Origin: Leishmania mexicana MHOM/GT/2001/U1103
Lineage: Eukaryota > Euglenozoa > Kinetoplastea > Trypanosomatida > Trypanosomatidae
DNA: 64,000 nt
Direction of reading: 5' to 3'
NCBI RefSeq assembly: GCF_000234665.1
Contig: NC_018328.1
Span: 310,001-374,000, forward strand
How positions within the stretch are numbered: the first letter of the stretch is position 1; each line of letters opens with the position of its first letter. This document shows, one piece after another, positions 38,847-47,526 of the stretch. The notes beneath the pieces were generated by a model that was given only the letters and a program-made list of their open reading frames with translations, was not told the origin of the DNA and ran no database searches. A program made the translations under genes and the position numbers.

Positions 38847-39788
38847 TCTGGAAGAAGCATCAGGGCTCGCGTCGCACATTGGAGTGCGTTCGTGTGCAGC
38901 GACACGCGAGACCATCCGCAGAGCGATATTCCGCCCTCGCCTGTCTGTTCCTCCCACACGCATGTCTTGTCCGTCAGTCTCTGCAAGTCCTGCGCAGGCG
39001 GCGACCGCTGCCGCTGTTCCTGCTGTTGCTCCTGCTCCTGTCGTCAATCGCTATCACATGCACCATCCGTCGTGTTGGTTGCTGCTTCGGCGCCTGACGT
39101 GATGGATGGAAAGATGCGCACGTGTGTGCGTGAATGCGTGTATCTGGGTGAATGTGGAGAGGGAGGGAGGGAGACACGCACGGCACACACACATGGGTAC
39201 GTGTATGTGTCGTGTGCGTGTGCGCGCTATGTATGTACGTGTATACTCCAATGTAAGCGAGCGAGAAGACAGCACGCGTGTGAACAGAAACTCGCACCCA
39301 AGGAAAGCAACGGGAAGCGCAGCAGGCGTGTGTGTGGGGGGAGCGCACAGATCGTCGCTTGCAGTCATGGGGAAGGGGAGAGGGGCATAAGGGGAAGCCG
39401 GAGACGGGGTGCCTGAGAGGGGGAGAGGGCGGGTGGGAATGGGGCACGCATACATTTGAAAAAATGTGCTGGTGGCGACGATGTTGTATCTCGCGACCTC
39501 GTCGTGCTCGTTGCCCTCGCCCCTCCGCTCACCATCCCGCCCCGTCCTCCTCTGGGCCGATGGGCACCCATCCACAAAACAAAAACCTCCGTCCTTATTT
39601 TGCTTTCGCTCTCGGCGAGGTTTTTCAGTCGCCTGCCTGGATCAGCGCTGCCACATCCTTCGTGGCCGGTGCGCGCTGCCCCACCTGAACAAGCACAGGC
39701 CACCACACACGCGTCTGGCTGGGGCTCTACCACACCCACACACACACACACACACACATCCAGAGACACTCACCACCGTAGCCGCACC
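38847..39788. other. Spacer before MND1
   Basis: TG-rich sequence with interruptions lies near 39196-39244. A CA run sits at 39737-39758, 31 bases before the MND1 ATG. Possible splice acceptors are AGs near 39618-39619 and 39627-39628 after a T/C-rich stretch. A 109-codon open frame from 38773, running Ala/Pro-rich to 39102, starts inside the upstream gene and is not convincing. Confidence 0.4.
39737..39758 (+). repeat. CA dinucleotide repeat before MND1
   Basis: Near-perfect CA run ending 31 bases before the MND1 start codon. Confidence 0.8.
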
Positions 39789-41072
39789 ATGTCGAGCGCT
39801 GCCGCCGAGGCCAGGAAGGGCAAGAAGAAGGGTCTATCGATGGACGAGAAGGTCATCCTCGTCGAGCGATGGATGGCTGCCCACCCGCAACCCTACACGC
39901 TGAAGGAGTTGCAGCAACTAATCCCGAAGCACACGCCCGTCATCTACCAGAGCGTTGAGGAGTGTGTGCAGCTCCTGGTCGCTGAGGAACGCATTGAAGA
40001 GGATCGTGTCGGCGTGAGCACGCTGCTCTGGAAGTTCCCGCCAACAGCAACGCAGCTGGCAAACCGATCAAGCTGGCAACCTGGAAGGAACGGCGGACTG
40101 GGCAGCAGCTCTGCGAGCAGTGCAGCGGGATCTTTGTGTCCTACGTCGTACACGGAACTGCTGCGACGCTTGACGGCCAGCGGTACGGAGGCACAGCGGC
40201 CGCAACAGCAGGTGTCGGCAGAGACGATGGAGCGCTGGTGCGCACTGACGCCCGATCCGCAGCTGCGCGAATGGCATGCCTTGCTCCAGGCAGAGAACGA
40301 GCGTGCCATGGCATCTCTCGCTCTAGAACGAGAGCGACTTGGCTTTCTTGGCAGCAGTGGCAACGGTGAGCAGGACAGCGAAGACGCGTCAGCTGGCGAG
40401 GCATCCATGCTTGCTGAGCTCGCGTGCCTTCAGCAACTTGCGCTGCAGCGAGCTCAACTCCTTGCGGAGCACAAGAACATGTCCTCTCGTCAGGCACTCC
40501 CCGAGTTACTGGACCAGCTTAACCGTTCCTCCTTCATCGCGCTCGAGGCCGCCAACAGGTGGACGGACAACTACTATCTTGCTGAGGAAGAGGTGGTGGG
40601 GAAGGCGGGCTTTGGTGGCAGCCGCCGCGACGTCCGGGAGGCCCTGCAGCTTCCGTTGGATCTGAGCTACCTCTCCGACGAGAGTGACGCCGAATCGAGC
40701 ATCTTCGGTGGCCATGAGCGGCGAGAGGTCGGCGGATGCAACAGCTCTCATCTATCGTGTGCCCCAGCGCATGATGCGGCCCCGCAGCCATCTTCACCGC
40801 CGCAGCAGGGAAGTAATCTTTGCGATGCCGGCAGACCTTCCTCAGCACAGAGTAAGCAGCCAGCCAGCACGGTGCCCCCCGGCAATGACGCTTTCCCGGT
40901 CACGCACGCTGATGTCAGAGGCAGCGACCCCGCACCGGCAGCTGTGGCAACACCGTCAGCCTCAGACACAGATGCCGCTGTACCACTCTCCACAGCCGCG
41001 AAGCCGAAAAAGGCGAAGACCGCCACGGCGCCGTCGGCGAAGCGAAGCACAGGCAAGCGTGCTCGCTCATGA
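39789..41072 (+). CDS. MND1, meiotic recombination accessory factor
   Basis: The protein is 427 residues. The N-terminal winged-helix region begins KKKGLSMDEKVILVERWM and runs to GVSTLLWKFPP near residue 81, closely following the MND1 pattern (KKKGLS, then a LKDL-like helix and a YYWAFPS-like strand). A coiled-coil region follows, and residues about 252-262 read LEAANRWTDNY with Trp258, the hallmark C-terminal segment of MND1, then a GF.. and a LPLDLSYL end matching the family's FGIPEDFDYI. MND1 works with HOP2 to help DMC1 and RAD51 pair homologous DNA. The usual length is about 200-215 residues; here a Ser/Gly/Gln-rich linker (about 90-150) and a C-terminal extension of some 130 residues ending in a Lys/Ala-rich tail double it. 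Confidence 0.88.
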   Translation: MSSAAAEARKGKKKGLSMDEKVILVERWMAAHPQPYTLKELQQLIPKHTPVIYQSVEECVQLLVAEERIEEDRVGVSTLLWKFPPTATQLANRSSWQPGRNGGLGSSSASSAAGSLCPTSYTELLRRLTASGTEAQRPQQQVSAETMERWCALTPDPQLREWHALLQAENERAMASLALERERLGFLGSSGNGEQDSEDASAGEASMLAELACLQQLALQRAQLLAEHKNMSSRQALPELLDQLNRSSFIALEAANRWTDNYYLAEEEVVGKAGFGGSRRDVREALQLPLDLSYLSDESDAESSIFGGHERREVGGCNSSHLSCAPAHDAAPQPSSPPQQGSNLCDAGRPSSAQSKQPASTVPPGNDAFPVTHADVRGSDPAPAAVATPSASDTDAAVPLSTAAKPKKAKTATAPSAKRSTGKRARS

Positions 41073-41377
41073 CTTGTGACACCGTACCGCCGCTCAGAGG
41101 CCAAGGAAAAAGAAGAGGAGCGGTTTCCAAGTCTGCTGCTGGTGCTCCTGGTGCCGCCCCTCCCTTCCCCCCTCCCCTCCGGTCATGCGCCCTCTCTCGC
41201 ATTCTCAGACGTGTACACATATCATTGCTGCTTCTGGTCTCTCCGCTCCTCTTTCGCCTGTTGTCCGAACTGCTGCCACGAAAGGAAAATCGCATCCCTG
41301 TAACACGCCTCCGCTCTCTCTCCGGTGGGCGCCCCTATCGTGGTCCTCGTGGAGTCCGTCTCTCCCCCTCTGTGTAC

Positions 41378-41378
<1 letters not shown>

Positions 41379-41404
<26 letters not shown>
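41379..41404 (+). repeat. TG dinucleotide repeat downstream of MND1
   Basis: Uninterrupted TG run of about 26 bases, 300 bases after the MND1 stop. Confidence 0.85.
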
Positions 41405-41408
<4 letters not shown>

Positions 41409-42191
41409 CGTACCTCTCGTATTGGCCGCCGCCCTGTTCCTCCTCTTCGAGCAGCAGCACCGGTTGTCGACACGCAGACGCCTACACACACACAGCGCAC
41501 GCACACATGCATGTGTACAAGTGGCGTAGCGTTCTGTCTGCCTCTCTGGCTCTCCCTCGGTGTGAGCATGCGCACTCGGACACACACACACACGTTCCCC
41601 CTCGCCTCTCCCATCTCTCTTTCTGTCACTGTCGTTGCACCTCTGCACAACGGCCCCTGTTTCGGCAAGCACACGCCTTTCTTCAAGCACGCGTGCAGGC
41701 ACAAAAGAGCGAGATGAGGTATCGCGGATGATGCGACACACACTCCCTTTCGCCCTGCACCACGACCGCCACCAAGACACACGCACGCATACACATGTCA
41801 CTGGGCCTCTGCTCCTTCCCCTCCCGCCTTCTCCTCCGCCCTCGCATAGCATCGGTGATGACGTTCCTTAGGTTGGCATGCCTTGTCTCTTGCGATTTGA
41901 CGGGGCGTGCGGGCGTCTGTCCACACCTTTGTTTGCGTTGTGCTTCAGCTCCGTGGGGGGAGGTGGAGGGAGGTCGTTCCTGGCAATCACGTCAGCGCCA
42001 CCACCTGTTTGCCAGACAGAAAAGTAATCGATGGTTCGCGTCGCAAGCCCGTCGTCTCAACTCGCTACCGGCCCGAGTATGGCCCTCCCTCTTCACGCCC
42101 ATGCATATTCGGCCCGCTCCTCTATTCTGCCAACTTTCTCCGTCTTCCCCCCTCCCCTCCCCTCCCCTCCTGCTTGGCGTCGCTGTGTGCT

Positions 42192-42231
42192 TCACACACA
42201 CGCACACACACGCACACACACACACACACAT
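42192..42231 (+). repeat. CA dinucleotide repeat before the F-box/kelch gene
   Basis: CA run with two CG interruptions, about 70 bases before the predicted start codon. Confidence 0.85.
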
Positions 42232-42243
42232 GCACATGCACCG

Positions 42244-42274
42244 TTGCTCTCCTTCTCCATCCTCCACCCTCCAG
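42244..42274 (+). promoter_or_regulatory. Predicted polypyrimidine tract and spliced-leader acceptor for the F-box/kelch gene
   Basis: A dense C/T tract leads to the first AG at 42273-42274, giving a leader of about 24 bases to the ATG at 42299. This decides against the in-frame ATGs upstream. Confidence 0.5.
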
Positions 42275-42298
42275 TCGTCTATCAGTGGCTCGTGCAAC

Positions 42299-45200
42299 AT
42301 GCCGGGGCCATCCTCGCTCGAACTGTCTGCAGCGCTGGAGCAGCGCATCCTTGCCGCATCGTCGGTGCTGCGCCTCACCCCCGGCGCCTTCCTTGCTCGT
42401 CTCCTCTCGCAGCACTACAACACAATCGGCGGCCTCCCACGCGATCTGCTGCGCTATATATTCACCTTCCTCGACTACTCGACCATCTCCGCCACTCTCA
42501 CGCGCGTCTGCCGGTTCTGGCAGGACTGCGTGCTCGAGGACCCGCTGCACTTCTTCTCCCGTCTGCGTCAGATGCACGGCATCCACCTCCTCGACCCAGC
42601 GCACGGCCTCTTTTACTTCCCGAGATCGCTGAAGCGGGTGGCGATGGATTCCAGGGCGGGCGCGTCTTCGCCCACGTCCGTGGCCGTCGCGGCTGCATCA
42701 TCCTCCAGCACCAGCTTAGGCGGTCGTACGACAGCGGCCGCTTCAGGCGCCGGTGGTACCCACCAGGGGCTCATCCCAGCCGTGAGCTCCCGCACCAGCG
42801 CGGTCAGCAGGGCGCTGCAGCAGCAGGACGCGAGCAGCGCCCAAGTCGTTCCAGCCTCCTCCTTCCTCACGGTCGACATCCGCACGCAGAACACCAAGTC
42901 ACTGCCTTGGGGCCACGTGCGCGAAGCGGTGCAGTGGGCCATTGCGGGAGAGCGGTTGGTCTATGGTGAGGTTCGCACGCCTGGCCTGCAGCAGCCGGAA
43001 GATCCGGTGTGGTCGCAGGCGGCCACCGTCGCGTATGACCGTCGCATCTACATGTTTGGGGGAGAGACGTACGAAGGCGTCGTTCTCGACCGCGCGTACG
43101 AGTATGACCCCATGACGAGGCACTGGGGGGTGTTGCCCGCTCTCAGCGAGAAGCGGGCAGCCGCGAGTGCCGTGGCGTACAGGGGCCACATCTTCGTGTT
43201 TGGCGGCTACAACACGGAGGGAGGTGTGCTGGACACGTACGAGGTCCTGGAGGTGGAGACGCGCACGTGGATGTCACAGATACACCAGCCACAGTGCTTC
43301 TTTAAGCGGCGACAACAACAGAAACACTGGCGGCAGCAGACGCACACGCAAGCAGATGCCGCGGCGGCCCCAGAGACAGTGCACCGAGATGAGTGTGTCG
43401 TGCATGAAGGCAACAACGGCCACGCCCGAAGAACTGACTGGTTCTCCCACGCGACATGGCCGTTTTCGGCAGCGCCACCGCCAGAGTGGACGGGTTCCAG
43501 TGGTCGATCGGCGGTGTCGAGTCAGTACCGGATGCCGGAGAAGGTGTGCGGCACCGCTGTCACTGTGCACGGAGATATGTTTCTATTCGCCGGAGGCCAC
43601 CAGAGCTGCATCGCACCGGAGCAGACCGCTGTGAGCTACTCGGCAGTGAACAGCGCGGCGACCACACCGATGCATGCCGTCCCTGTCGGGGTAGGCGGTG
43701 GCGCAAGTAGCGACATCGCGTCCTCGGCAACGAGCACCAGTACAGTGAACACCCCGCAGCGCCTGCCGCGCGTTGGGTCGATCAGCGTTGTAGGCCAACC
43801 GACGGCTGAGTCGTTTGTGTGGATCTTCTGTCCCCGAACGGGCCGATGGTGGACTCAAGGGCCACGCTTGCCCTCACCGCGCGCGTTCGGCGCCATGACA
43901 GTGCTCGAGCTACCCATACTCGGCCCGTGCCTATGCTACTTCGGCGGCTGCGCCACGGCCGATACGCCCGAGACGGCGATGTTCTACATTCCTCTGTGCC
44001 CCGCAGCGGAGACGCGTGCGCTCGCCGACGCTGAGTGGAAGGACTGCGCCGACGATGCCGCCAGCAGATCACCCGATGCCTCCTCTCCTCCGAACGCGGC
44101 CGTCACCCAGGCGGCGAGGAAGAGGCAGGACGGCACGGGTGGAGAAGGCTCTGACGCAACAAAGCCCCCCGGCGCCACTGCGATGACGACTGTTACCGGG
44201 AGGCGTCTGCGACGAACCGCTGCTACGCTAACGGGGGAGGAAGACGCGACTGGCGCTGAGTCGCAGCGAGAGGCAGCAGGAGCGCGGGGTGCGGTGCGCA
44301 GAGGCTACAGAGGTGCCCGAGCAGCGCCGGTTGCTGCCGTGGGCAGCGATGTCGTTGCCCACACTGATCCATCTGATGCAGAGCGCAGCGCAACAGGAGC
44401 ACCCTTCCGAGCCGCCACCGGCGAAAGCGAAGGCAGCGTCAGTTGCGGCCGTCGAACTGCGCATAAGCCGCTGCAGGTCACGCCGACCACGCACATTACA
44501 CCCAGGCACCTTCGCCGCAGCGAGGTGGAGTGCGTGCGAAACGTCAGTAGACCGGTGGCCAACGCGGACGTCGGCCGCGCCTTTGGAAGCGGCGGCGGTG
44601 ATGACGGCACCGTCTTGCCTGGCGCAGAGGCGGACACAGCAATGATATGGCGGTGTTTCCGAAACCCGAAAGAGCTGCCGTGGCAGCGGTACGTGCGCAT
44701 CCCCATCGGCGGCGCCTTTACCTCCGTCGTCGTCCTCGGTGCCCAGCACTCCCGCTCGCTGGTACTGACTGGCTTCTACCCTGCACCGAACATCGGTTAC
44801 TGTAAGGTGAACCACCTTCTCCCTCTCGATGCCTTTCTTCCGCTGCTGGGTGCACTCTCGTCGCCGCCGAGCGCACGGGCAAGCACGGAGCGGCCTCCGC
44901 CGATCGGCCAAGATGCGGCGGTCGTTCGTGCGCGGGGCAACACCCCACCGCCACCGACGTCTTCGCAGTCGTCCACTGCGGCTGGCTCGCCACCAGGTGC
45001 CGTCGGGGCAGCAGCGGCCGCCTCTTCCTTCCCTACGCTGCAGCTGAACTCCAGCCTGCATGACGAGGCCGCCGTGGCTTTTAATCACCGGCACCAAGAG
45101 CGGGAGTGGAACCACCATCAGCGGCAAGAGATACGGGAGATGGTACGCTCTGCCGCGCACGCCGCCACGATGCGGCACCCGCGGAATCCACAGACGGCCG

Positions 45201-45331
45201 GCGAGGAGCACAAGTGGAGTCTCGCACCAGTGCCGGAGGTGCGTGTCGCTAGCTTCAACGGCACCTCGCTCCTGCGCGTGTCGTGGAAGGTGCAGACGCT
45301 GAATGCGAAGGTCATTGTTGGCGTTGAATAG
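42299..45331 (+). CDS. F-box protein with kelch-type beta-propeller repeats
   Basis: The protein is 1010 residues. Residues about 44-90 form an F-box: GGLPRDLLRYIFTFLDYSTI followed by VCRFWQDCVLEDPLHFF. Kelch-type strands with the diagnostic GG pair recur: IYMFGGETYEGVVLDRAYEY (about 250-270), IFVFGGYNTEGGVLDTYEVL (about 298-318), MFLFAGGH (about 426) and LCYFGGCATADTPETAMFY (about 544-563), with RxWxxx loops between them. Long Ser/Ala/Gly- and Arg-rich insertions separate blades and fill about 580-790. The last 100 residues end in strands VRVASFNGTSLLRVSWKVQ. F-box proteins usually bring substrates to SCF ubiquitin ligases through SKP1, with the propeller as substrate receptor. Fewer blades are recognisable than the usual five or six, so others may be hidden in the insertions. 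Confidence 0.82.
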   Translation: MPGPSSLELSAALEQRILAASSVLRLTPGAFLARLLSQHYNTIGGLPRDLLRYIFTFLDYSTISATLTRVCRFWQDCVLEDPLHFFSRLRQMHGIHLLDPAHGLFYFPRSLKRVAMDSRAGASSPTSVAVAAASSSSTSLGGRTTAAASGAGGTHQGLIPAVSSRTSAVSRALQQQDASSAQVVPASSFLTVDIRTQNTKSLPWGHVREAVQWAIAGERLVYGEVRTPGLQQPEDPVWSQAATVAYDRRIYMFGGETYEGVVLDRAYEYDPMTRHWGVLPALSEKRAAASAVAYRGHIFVFGGYNTEGGVLDTYEVLEVETRTWMSQIHQPQCFFKRRQQQKHWRQQTHTQADAAAAPETVHRDECVVHEGNNGHARRTDWFSHATWPFSAAPPPEWTGSSGRSAVSSQYRMPEKVCGTAVTVHGDMFLFAGGHQSCIAPEQTAVSYSAVNSAATTPMHAVPVGVGGGASSDIASSATSTSTVNTPQRLPRVGSISVVGQPTAESFVWIFCPRTGRWWTQGPRLPSPRAFGAMTVLELPILGPCLCYFGGCATADTPETAMFYIPLCPAAETRALADAEWKDCADDAASRSPDASSPPNAAVTQAARKRQDGTGGEGSDATKPPGATAMTTVTGRRLRRTAATLTGEEDATGAESQREAAGARGAVRRGYRGARAAPVAAVGSDVVAHTDPSDAERSATGAPFRAATGESEGSVSCGRRTAHKPLQVTPTTHITPRHLRRSEVECVRNVSRPVANADVGRAFGSGGGDDGTVLPGAEADTAMIWRCFRNPKELPWQRYVRIPIGGAFTSVVVLGAQHSRSLVLTGFYPAPNIGYCKVNHLLPLDAFLPLLGALSSPPSARASTERPPPIGQDAAVVRARGNTPPPPTSSQSSTAAGSPPGAVGAAAAASSFPTLQLNSSLHDEAAVAFNHRHQEREWNHHQRQEIREMVRSAAHAATMRHPRNPQTAGEEHKWSLAPVPEVRVASFNGTSLLRVSWKVQTLNAKVIVGVE

Positions 45332-45520
45332 AAGGCCGATGGGCAAGGTAGAGACGCGGCAGGACAAGGACGGCGGGGGCGGAGCGGGGGGGAGAGGCCC
45401 AAGCCTCGCTTGTGGACTAAGCGTCGTGTTGCATGCGGGCGTGTGTCCATTTATGTGTGTATATTGGGTTCGTTTGCAGTGACAACATCATCACGCCTGC
45501 CATGCACCCCTCTGCATGTG

Positions 45521-45554
45521 TGTGCGCGCGCGTGTGTGTGTGTGTGTGTGTGTG
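45521..45554 (+). repeat. TG/CG dinucleotide repeat
   Basis: Run of alternating pyrimidine-G with a central CG block and a long pure TG end, about 190 bases after the F-box/kelch stop. Such alternating sequence can adopt Z-DNA, though nothing shows it does here. Confidence 0.8.
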
Positions 45555-45942
45555 GCGGAGGGAAGAGTCGTGGGAGGGGGAAGAAGGGGAGGGGGGAGGC
45601 AGCGAGTCTCGTCTCTGCCCCTCTCTTCTCCCCAACTCAACCGCAATCACGACCGCACCCCTGGCTATCATGACCGCTGATACATCGGACTCCCTTCCCC
45701 TGCTCTCCCTTACCTCTTCCACTGCTTCACACACCTCTCGTCTGCTCGCTTCGGCGGGGGGGCGTGGTTGCATCCGTCATCCCGCCACCGCCCACAACAG
45801 CCGCACCCACACACTCAACAATTTTCCCTGAGCACCACATCCATCACCGCCCCTCCTCCACCATCATAACCACGCCCACAAGACCGTTTCGGGTTCACTG
45901 CCCACCTGCCTACGATTTATTGTCCGCACCATCAGTGCCACC

Positions 45943-45962
45943 TTGATCTTCTCTCCCTTCAG
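45943..45962 (+). promoter_or_regulatory. Candidate spliced-leader acceptor immediately before LC1
   Basis: Pyrimidine tract followed by AG three bases before the ATG at 45966. If used, the message leader is the spliced leader plus only three bases. Confidence 0.35.
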
Positions 45963-45965
45963 CTC

Positions 45966-46598
45966 ATGTCGTCATCGACGAGCATCAAGGAGGCCATTGC
46001 GCGCTTCGAAGAGAACGAGTATCGCCGGCGACTCGCCAGGGTGCCGGAGGCGATGCAGGAGAGCGTACCGCGAGTCGTAGCGGTGCAGGAGCCGAAGGTG
46101 CTACTGATTGGCATGCTGCCCCCCATTACCAAGATGGACAAGGAGATCTCGACGCTGAAGGAGTGCGTGCATCTCGGATTGAGCACGAACGCCATCGAGA
46201 AGATCGGCCCTGGCTTGAAGGACCTCAAGAACCTCAAGGTGCTGTCGCTGGGCCGCAACAACATCCGCAAGCTCGAGCAGCTCGACCTGCCGAAGCTAGA
46301 ACAGCTCTGGGCCTCGTATAACAAGATCGACAAGCTGACCGGGCTAGACAAGCTGAAGGGACTTCGGGTGCTGTACATGAGCAACAACTTAATCAACAGC
46401 TGGACGGAGATCGACCGCCTAGCGAACCAGTGCCCCGAGCTCGTCGACGTCCTTTTCCTGAACAACCCCCTGTGCAACAGCGCAGCAAGCAATCAGGAGT
46501 ACCGCTACATGATGCTGCAGCGCCTGCCAAAGCTGGCACGGCTGGATGGCGTGCCAGTAGACCCGGAGGAAAAAGAGGAGGCGGACCGCCGTCGCTAA
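45966..46598 (+). CDS. Outer-arm dynein light chain 1 (LC1), leucine-rich repeat protein
   Basis: The protein is 210 residues. A charged N-terminal helix is followed by leucine-rich repeats with the spacing LxxLxxLxLxxN: STLKECVHLGLSTNAIEKI, LKDLKNLKVLSLGRNNIRKL, LPKLEQLWASYNKI and LKGLRVLYMSNN. The capping segment (CPELVDVLFLNNPLC) leads to EYRYMMLQRLPKLARLDGVPV near 175-198, the usual end of this family. LC1 (DNAL1) binds the motor domain of an axonemal outer-arm dynein heavy chain at its microtubule-binding end and is needed for normal flagellar beating, including base-to-tip versus tip-to-base waves in trypanosomatids. Length and repeat number match the family (about 190-200 residues). 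Confidence 0.92.
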   Translation: MSSSTSIKEAIARFEENEYRRRLARVPEAMQESVPRVVAVQEPKVLLIGMLPPITKMDKEISTLKECVHLGLSTNAIEKIGPGLKDLKNLKVLSLGRNNIRKLEQLDLPKLEQLWASYNKIDKLTGLDKLKGLRVLYMSNNLINSWTEIDRLANQCPELVDVLFLNNPLCNSAASNQEYRYMMLQRLPKLARLDGVPVDPEEKEEADRRR

Positions 46599-47526
46599 CA
46601 CATGCGCCGCAGATGCTCCCCACACCTCTGTGAGTGTGTGTTGGTGTGTGTGTGTGTGTGTGTGTGTAGGTGTGTGTTGCCCGGTTTGCCGCCTCCACTG
46701 TTCGCTCGTCCACTTGCGATGTCGATGTACGATAGCCGAATAGATAAGGAGAGGAGGGGACGGAATGCATTGCGCACAGGAGCGATGATCCCGGGTATTA
46801 GACAACGATCGGAGGGTGGGGTGATGTGGTGTGATGGGGTACGGGTGGATGGGTGGCGTTCGTTCACTGTGAGGCCCTTCTCTCACGGGTGTATGTGAAT
46901 GTAGAGTGAGCCCGCGCGAATGATCACAAGCCACCTGGTCAGCCCACCAGTGCAGAAGCCACCGAAGTGCCACGACAGCCGCCTCCCTCTCTCCCGCACC
47001 GCCCTTCCACTAGCCTACCTCGCCCACCCACCCACCCACCCACCCCCCCTCTCAAGTCATGTACAGCCATTCTGTGCTAGCGTAGAGCGCCTCACCGTGT
47101 CAGGCGCGTAAAAAATCAAAAGGCATGCGAGCATGACGAACTGGACAGCCCCCCCCCCCTTTTGCTCTCAGCCCACGACTGTGTGCCCGTCTTGTACCTG
47201 CATCATCGCTCCCTCCTCCCTCAGAGTGGGCATACCGTTGTATGTTCGTGTGGCTGGGCGTCCGTTGGGAATCCTGCAGGGGCACTGATCGGTGGGGGAG
47301 AGCGCGGGGAGGAGGGGGGGTCGTCCCCATGCACGAGATGATGCATCACACTCGCCAAATGGCATCGTCTTCGCTTACTTCACCCCCTCTCTGCACTGTG
47401 AGCACACACACACACAGGTCCGTTGATATCGAACGTGAGGAGAGATACCGTCTGCGCAACCAACAACAACAACGGAGTCCCCATCTCTTGCGTCACTCCT
47501 TGCGTGGCCCACCTCTCATTCACACG
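46599..47526. other. Spacer before the dynactin p62-like gene
   Basis: A TG run at 46629-46678 starts 30 bases after the LC1 stop. A run of CCCA units occupies about 47028-47050 and a C homopolymer lies near 47149-47159. A CA run lies at 47402-47417. A C/T-rich tract (about 47367-47392) followed by AG at 47401-47402 is the best candidate acceptor for the next gene, whose frame is open further upstream. Confidence 0.45.
46629..46678 (+). repeat. TG dinucleotide repeat downstream of LC1
   Basis: TG run of about 50 bases with a few interruptions, starting 30 bases after the LC1 stop codon. Confidence 0.85.

Larger units (their letters stand above)
41073..42298. other. Long spacer before the F-box/kelch gene
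   Basis: The 1.2-kb gap carries a TG run at 41379-41404, a short CA run at 41578-41593 and a CA run at 42192-42231. The next gene's frame stays open back to an ATG at 41795, but that upstream part translates the CA run into His/Thr repeats and crosses a strong C/T tract at 42244-42272, followed by AG at 42273-42274, so the real start is probably 42299. Confidence 0.5.
45332..45965. other. Spacer before LC1
   Basis: A TG run lies at 45521-45554. Open frames in this stretch are low in complexity. A pyrimidine tract at 45943-45960 ends in AG at 45961-45962, four bases from the next ATG. Confidence 0.45.

Noticed and set aside
38773..39102. A 109-codon Ala/Pro-rich open frame on the + strand
   Set aside because: It starts inside the preceding gene in another frame and shows no domain or clear codon bias.
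41795..42298. Upstream extension of the F-box/kelch frame by 168 codons
   Set aside because: It contains a His/Thr translation of a CA repeat and crosses a strong splice-acceptor signal, so it is probably 5' untranslated sequence.
44228..45367. A 379-codon open frame on the - strand
   Set aside because: Antisense to the F-box/kelch gene, Arg/His-rich and without recognisable domains.
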